Assembly: GCA_050949165.1 (NCBI GenBank)
Contig: JBMNFF010000001.1
Span: forward strand, 1,074,506-1,138,505
Source: DAIOXA01 sp050949165
GTDB taxonomy: Bacteria; Bacillota; Proteinivoracia; UBA4975
Length of the DNA stretch: 64,000 nt
Direction of reading: 5' to 3'
A program made the translations under genes and the position numbers. The notes under the pieces were generated by a model. The model did no database searches and was not told where the DNA came from. It worked only from the letters and a program-made list of their open reading frames with translations. Shown here piece after piece: positions 60,552 to 64,000 of this stretch (position 1 is the first letter of the stretch; each line of letters opens with the position of its first letter).

Positions 60552-62049
60552 TTATCCGTCAGCCCCAACAAAACTGAACTCAATTTCCAAGGTAAAAGAC
60601 ATACCATTTATAGTAGTACAATTCATGGTCATTACTTCACTCTGCCCAATTATCTCATATACCCATGTAGGATTGCCGACCAGGGCACTGCCGAACAATG
60701 CTAATTCAATTTCAAACCACTGCCCACTTCGGGGAGTTCCATCTTCATTCTTGAATTTGACAGTGGAGCCGCCAGCAGAAACACCTTGAATTTCAGGGAT
60801 AGCGGCCAAGTTATAAAAAGCAGTCTTTAATCCTGTGGCCTGCAGTGCAGTGTAGGGCCCCATATTCTGCGCTTCCGGCGAGAATATGAAGGTCATCGCC
60901 ATATTTTCTGCGTCCAATTCCACCAATAATTTATTGGGAGGATCAGTCCTGGGCGCCTGATTATTAATAGTGTTGGAGAAGTCTATCGTAGCGTGGTAGA
61001 TAGTGTCCAGAGCCGCCATCTTGTCTTCTAATCCAAGCAGTTTCTCAAGATTCTCCACTAGTCCCTGCTGCTCACTGCCTAAAGCGTCAATGATTCTCCG
61101 GGCATCTTCCACCAAGCCTTTGTCCTGATAGGTTAAATCATCGAATTCAGGGAGGGCGGTTATCAGTAGCTGAGCAAATTCAATCCCTAAGGACTCAACT
61201 ACCGAATTCACACCGGCGAAACTGCCTGAGCCTCTCTCTGTCTGCAATTTCTCCGCAAACAGGGACAAAAATGCTGTATCCAGGTGATCCGTTAGCTCAG
61301 TCAAAATCAAAGTGTAGCTATCATATGCCAACTCAGCCGTGCCCCTAGCAATTAAAGCCTGGCGATTTGCATGAAGCGCCGGAATGAACTCCATTAGGGC
61401 AGCCTCCATGGTAGCCAAATCTTCAGCATTATTTACGGCGTCGATAAATGACTTCTTGTCATATTCCTTCCTGACGAAGAACTCAAAAGAGTCCTTAACC
61501 TCAGCCAATCCCAGTGAACCCAAGCCCTGACGCTCTGCCAGTATCGCTTCTCCGACAGCTGCCTGATAGGGACCCCATTGAGCTAAACAAACACATCGCC
61601 TCTTCCGAAATGCCAAAGAGTTCAGCATCGGAAATAACACGCTGGCATAACTGCAATGACTCTTCTGAGCTATTGACAGCTTCCAGGGCCGCCTCCACAT
61701 AGCTGGTAAAATAACTGACCTCAGTCCCTGCCCGAAACCAGCGGCGGAGGGGCTTATCTGCCACATCGACTGTATATTTCTTATCCAACAGATCATAAAC
61801 AGAATTTACTTCATTGAGGTTATGCCAGACACCACCAAATTTAAAGTACATTTCAGAACCTGTTTCCAAAGCCGCGAAGACATTTTCCCTGGTAAAGCCA
61901 GCGGTGTTGCCCAGCTGAAAGACGTCCATGCCTATCATAATAGAGTTATTGGTTACAGACGCCAGCTCACCTTCGTCTCCCGCTGCGCCAGCAGTTAAAG
62001 GGATCAAAATCAATGCCAATAATGCTATTCCCCAAAAGAGTTTTTTCAA
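60552..62049 (-). pseudogene. Secreted protein gene broken by a frameshift, function unknown
   Basis: A signal peptide (MKKLFWGIALLALILIPLTA) opens a frame of 182 codons from a TTG at 62049, and a second frame covers 60552 to about 61600. The two are one gene: the first reads SEEAMC and then loses sense, and the second picks up LAQWGPYQAAVGEAILAE. The shift lies near TGTTTGTTTAG at about 61585-61600. The joined protein would be about 498 residues, exported, mostly helical with a beta-rich end. I do not recognise it. Confidence 0.65.
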
Positions 62050-62135
62050 CCTTCTCCCCCCAGAAAGAATTATTGCAAGGCATATTAAATGTATTACCTT
62101 ATCATCTAAAAAGAAAGAGTCTAATTTTTATTGCA
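62050..62135. other. Short gap before the insertion sequence
   Basis: AT-rich, with no gene. It should hold the promoter of the secreted-protein gene, but no clear boxes are seen. The transposon's left end starts at 62136. Confidence 0.4.
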
Positions 62136-63995
62136 GGGGCTGTCGCAAAACGTTTAATTAATAACGTTGGGCGATAGCCCTTTTTTCTTGGTTCTAGCTG
62201 AAAAATGCCCTCTTCTAGGGCATTTTCTTCGCTTTCCCCCATTCTTGGGCATGACAAAATAGGGAAATGGGATTCCCCTATGGATATACTGTTATTTAGG
62301 TTTAAGCCACCTTAGGATTATGTAAATATGCTCCACAGCGTCCAGATTGGATCTTGTTGTGGAGTTTATTTATGTTGAACGCCATAGCCAACAGCAGGAA
62401 TTCTGTCTGTACTTTTACCTGGCCACGTAAGAGGAAACGCCGAAATCCCATGTCTTGTTTCAGCACCCCGAAGGCGCCCTCAACCTGAATGGAGCGGTTC
62501 ATGCGTAATAGAATGCCTTTCTCACTGTTAATGCGTGCCTCCATCTCAGCGCGCTGCCTTTGAAAAGACTTAGAAACGTGGAGATTCTTGCTCCGCTTTT
62601 CGAGGGGTATTTTACTCGAGCCTTTTATACATTTGGCCTTGTACGGGCAACCGGAACAGTGAGCGCAGGAATACACGGTTGTTACTGTGGGGTATCCAGA
62701 CTTGGTTTTGGCTTTCTTCTCATACGCTGCCTGGATTTTATTGCCTGCGTAGCAAATGTAAGCATCGCTTTCTGCATCATAGAGCATATTTTCTCGTTTG
62801 CCAATGTCGCTTCTGTATTTTCTTGTCTTGGCCCGGTCATGGTTTGCAGGCTTAATAAAAGCGATCTGGCCGTTTTCCTCGCACCAGGTATAATTCTCTT
62901 CGCTTTCGAAGCCAGCGTCAGCTACCGGCTCTGTGTAGCCCAGAGGAAGCAGCTTTTCCATTATGGGAATAAATGTGGCCATGTCGCTGCGTTCTTGTGA
63001 AATCATCGCAGCTACGATGTATTCTGCATCAACTGCTATAGTAGCATTGTAGGCCGGTTTCAATTGGCCGTTCCTCATATGGTCTTCTTTTAAACGCATG
63101 AAGGTTGCGTCTTTATCTGTCTTGGAAAAGCTGTTTCTGTCGCCAAAGATGTGGTTATGGCCATCATACCGTCTCTGGCGGGCCAGGTACCCTTCCACGG
63201 TTTCCACAGCCCTTTGTAAGGGGTTTTCCGCTTCCCTTTGCCCTTGACGAATTTTGTGTCCCCTTTGAGAGCATATAGCCGCTTTCGGAGCTTTTTTAAA
63301 TCCTTAGCCCGGATTTTCTCTCCTACCCGAAAGCGCAGGCCAAACTCGGCTGCAATTTTTGGCAGTTCGACTCGCAACTTCGCCTGCATCTTGGCTTCAT
63401 TCTTTTGAGTAGACTTCTTCCACACAAAGCTGTACCGATTGGCGTTGGCCTCGAATTTCGTGGCATCTATAAATGCGTTGCGCAGTGACAGCTCCCCTGC
63501 TTCTGCCAAGTAATATACCAGCTGAGAAAACAGGTCATCCATAACGCCAGGAAGCCGCTCGCTCCGGAAGCGAGCGATGGTAGAATGATCGGGTGCAGGA
63601 GAACGTCCCAGCAGATACATAAAGTTTACGTCGCGCTTACAAGCTTGCTCCAAGGCACGGGAGGAATAGATGCCATTCATGTATCCATACACCAGCACCT
63701 TGAATAGACTTTTGGGAGGCGTCTCGATTCTCCCTAAACGGGAGTACGCAGCGTGCAGTTTTCTATAATCCATCCTTTCAAGCACGGCGTTGAGTAGTCT
63801 CACCGAATCGTCTTCCGGGATTAATTCGCCAATGTCCATGGGTATGACCAGTTGATATGCACCCCCGGTTGGTGTATAATCTGGTCGTAAAGTATTGGTT
63901 GGCATAACTATATTTTACAGCAAAAGACGGCTTCTGGGTACTACCAGTCGCCGTCTTTTGTGTTTTAATTCAGGGGTTGTTAGTGCAACAGCCCC
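62136..63995 (-). mobile_element. IS1182-family insertion sequence, about 1.86 kb
   Basis: The left end GGGGCTGTCGCAAAACG (62136-62152) and the right end, reading inwards GGGGCTGTTGCACTAAC (63979-63995), are similar terminal inverted repeats. Each end can also form a hairpin with a T-run, which would stop outside transcription: GGGCTGTCGC with GCGATAGCCC on the left, and GGGGTTGTT with AACAGCCCC on the right. The transposase is on the minus strand. Target duplication cannot be checked because the window ends five bases after the right end. Confidence 0.88.
62302..63905 (-). pseudogene. IS1182-family transposase with frameshift
   Basis: The N-terminal half (from the ATG at 63905) has the DUF772-type region LFKVLVYGYMNGIYSSRALE and PAPDHSTIARFRSERLPG. 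The C-terminal half has the DDE domain with FGDRNSFSKTDKDATFMRLK, the family hallmark, and NGQLKPAYN. The halves are in different frames and join at AAAACCCC near 63220, where a -1 shift gives KTPLQRAVETVEGYL. This family normally has one frame, so it is probably inactive, unless the site supports ribosomal frameshifting. Confidence 0.85.
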
Positions 63996-64000
63996 TTTTT

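Overview
The window reads as a chromosome segment of a Gram-positive, probably anaerobic member of the Bacillota (Clostridia-like or a deep neighbouring class). The support is strong GGAGG ribosome sites with frequent GTG and TTG starts, a SAM-I riboswitch before metK, a serine T-box before serS, a long-form hibernation factor, ComF, rubrerythrin, CbiMQO and Fur-family control, and no outer-membrane genes. Most of the window is GC-rich. The patches at 13.1-14.1, 24.1-24.6, 35.1-36.4 and 59-64 kb are visibly more AT-rich and hold the relics and mobile DNA. The species cannot be named from this sequence alone.

Layout. 0-7 kb (minus strand): hpf, a cold-shock gene, comF, a polysaccharide deacetylase, a possible ComK-like protein, the DUF2922/DUF1659 pair, a small sigma factor, a membrane-anchored glycosyltransferase-like protein and metK. 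7-16.7 kb (plus): ROK kinase, class II aldolase, PGI/PMI-type isomerase and PfkB kinase, then a GH36 alpha-galactosidase, an MFS carrier and a GH1 beta-glucosidase. Together these could import or cleave glycosides and take the hexose to triose phosphates. 16.9-20.1 kb (minus): a histidine kinase/response regulator pair and an HtrA protease. 20.3-24.1 kb (plus): an ATP-grasp ligase and a three-gene ABC exporter. 24.1-24.5 kb: relics of an Rhs toxin and an Imm11-type immunity gene. 24.6-30.8 kb (minus): a seven-gene operon with a GlmL/MutL-like ATPase, a KOW-ended protein, four membrane proteins and a small soluble protein, but no cobalamin mutase.

31-43 kb: an ABC exporter, rubrerythrin under a Fur/PerR-type operator, an FNR-like regulator with an N-terminal Cys cluster, an Rpn-type nuclease, a WYL regulator fused to a second large domain, a thioredoxin-like/HMA/P1B-ATPase operon whose pump has CPG instead of CPC, and then two related short Pro/Arg-rich peptides plus a third short reading frame with their own promoter, just before a SagB-type nitroreductase. 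43.5-53.5 kb: a PhnCDE importer divergent from a MocR regulator, a ZIP transporter, a fur-cbiM-cbiQ-cbiO operon with a Fur box on its promoter, and an M42 peptidase. 53.5-59 kb: an OadB-like sodium pump subunit with a 48-residue partner, serS with its T-box, a 49-residue membrane protein, and the lamin-tail/VTC/DUF4956 set. 59-64 kb: a protein with cell-wall-binding type 2 repeats, a frameshifted secreted protein and an IS1182-family element with a frameshifted transposase.

Two dispersed repeat families run through the intergenic DNA. One has the core GGGACGG and often forms inverted pairs. The other has GGGGCTGTCGCAAAA ends identical to the left end of the IS1182-like element, so its members look like non-autonomous derivatives. 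The best candidates for undescribed biology are the peptide/SagB locus (41.26-42.59 kb) and the GlmL-like membrane operon (24.58-30.84 kb).
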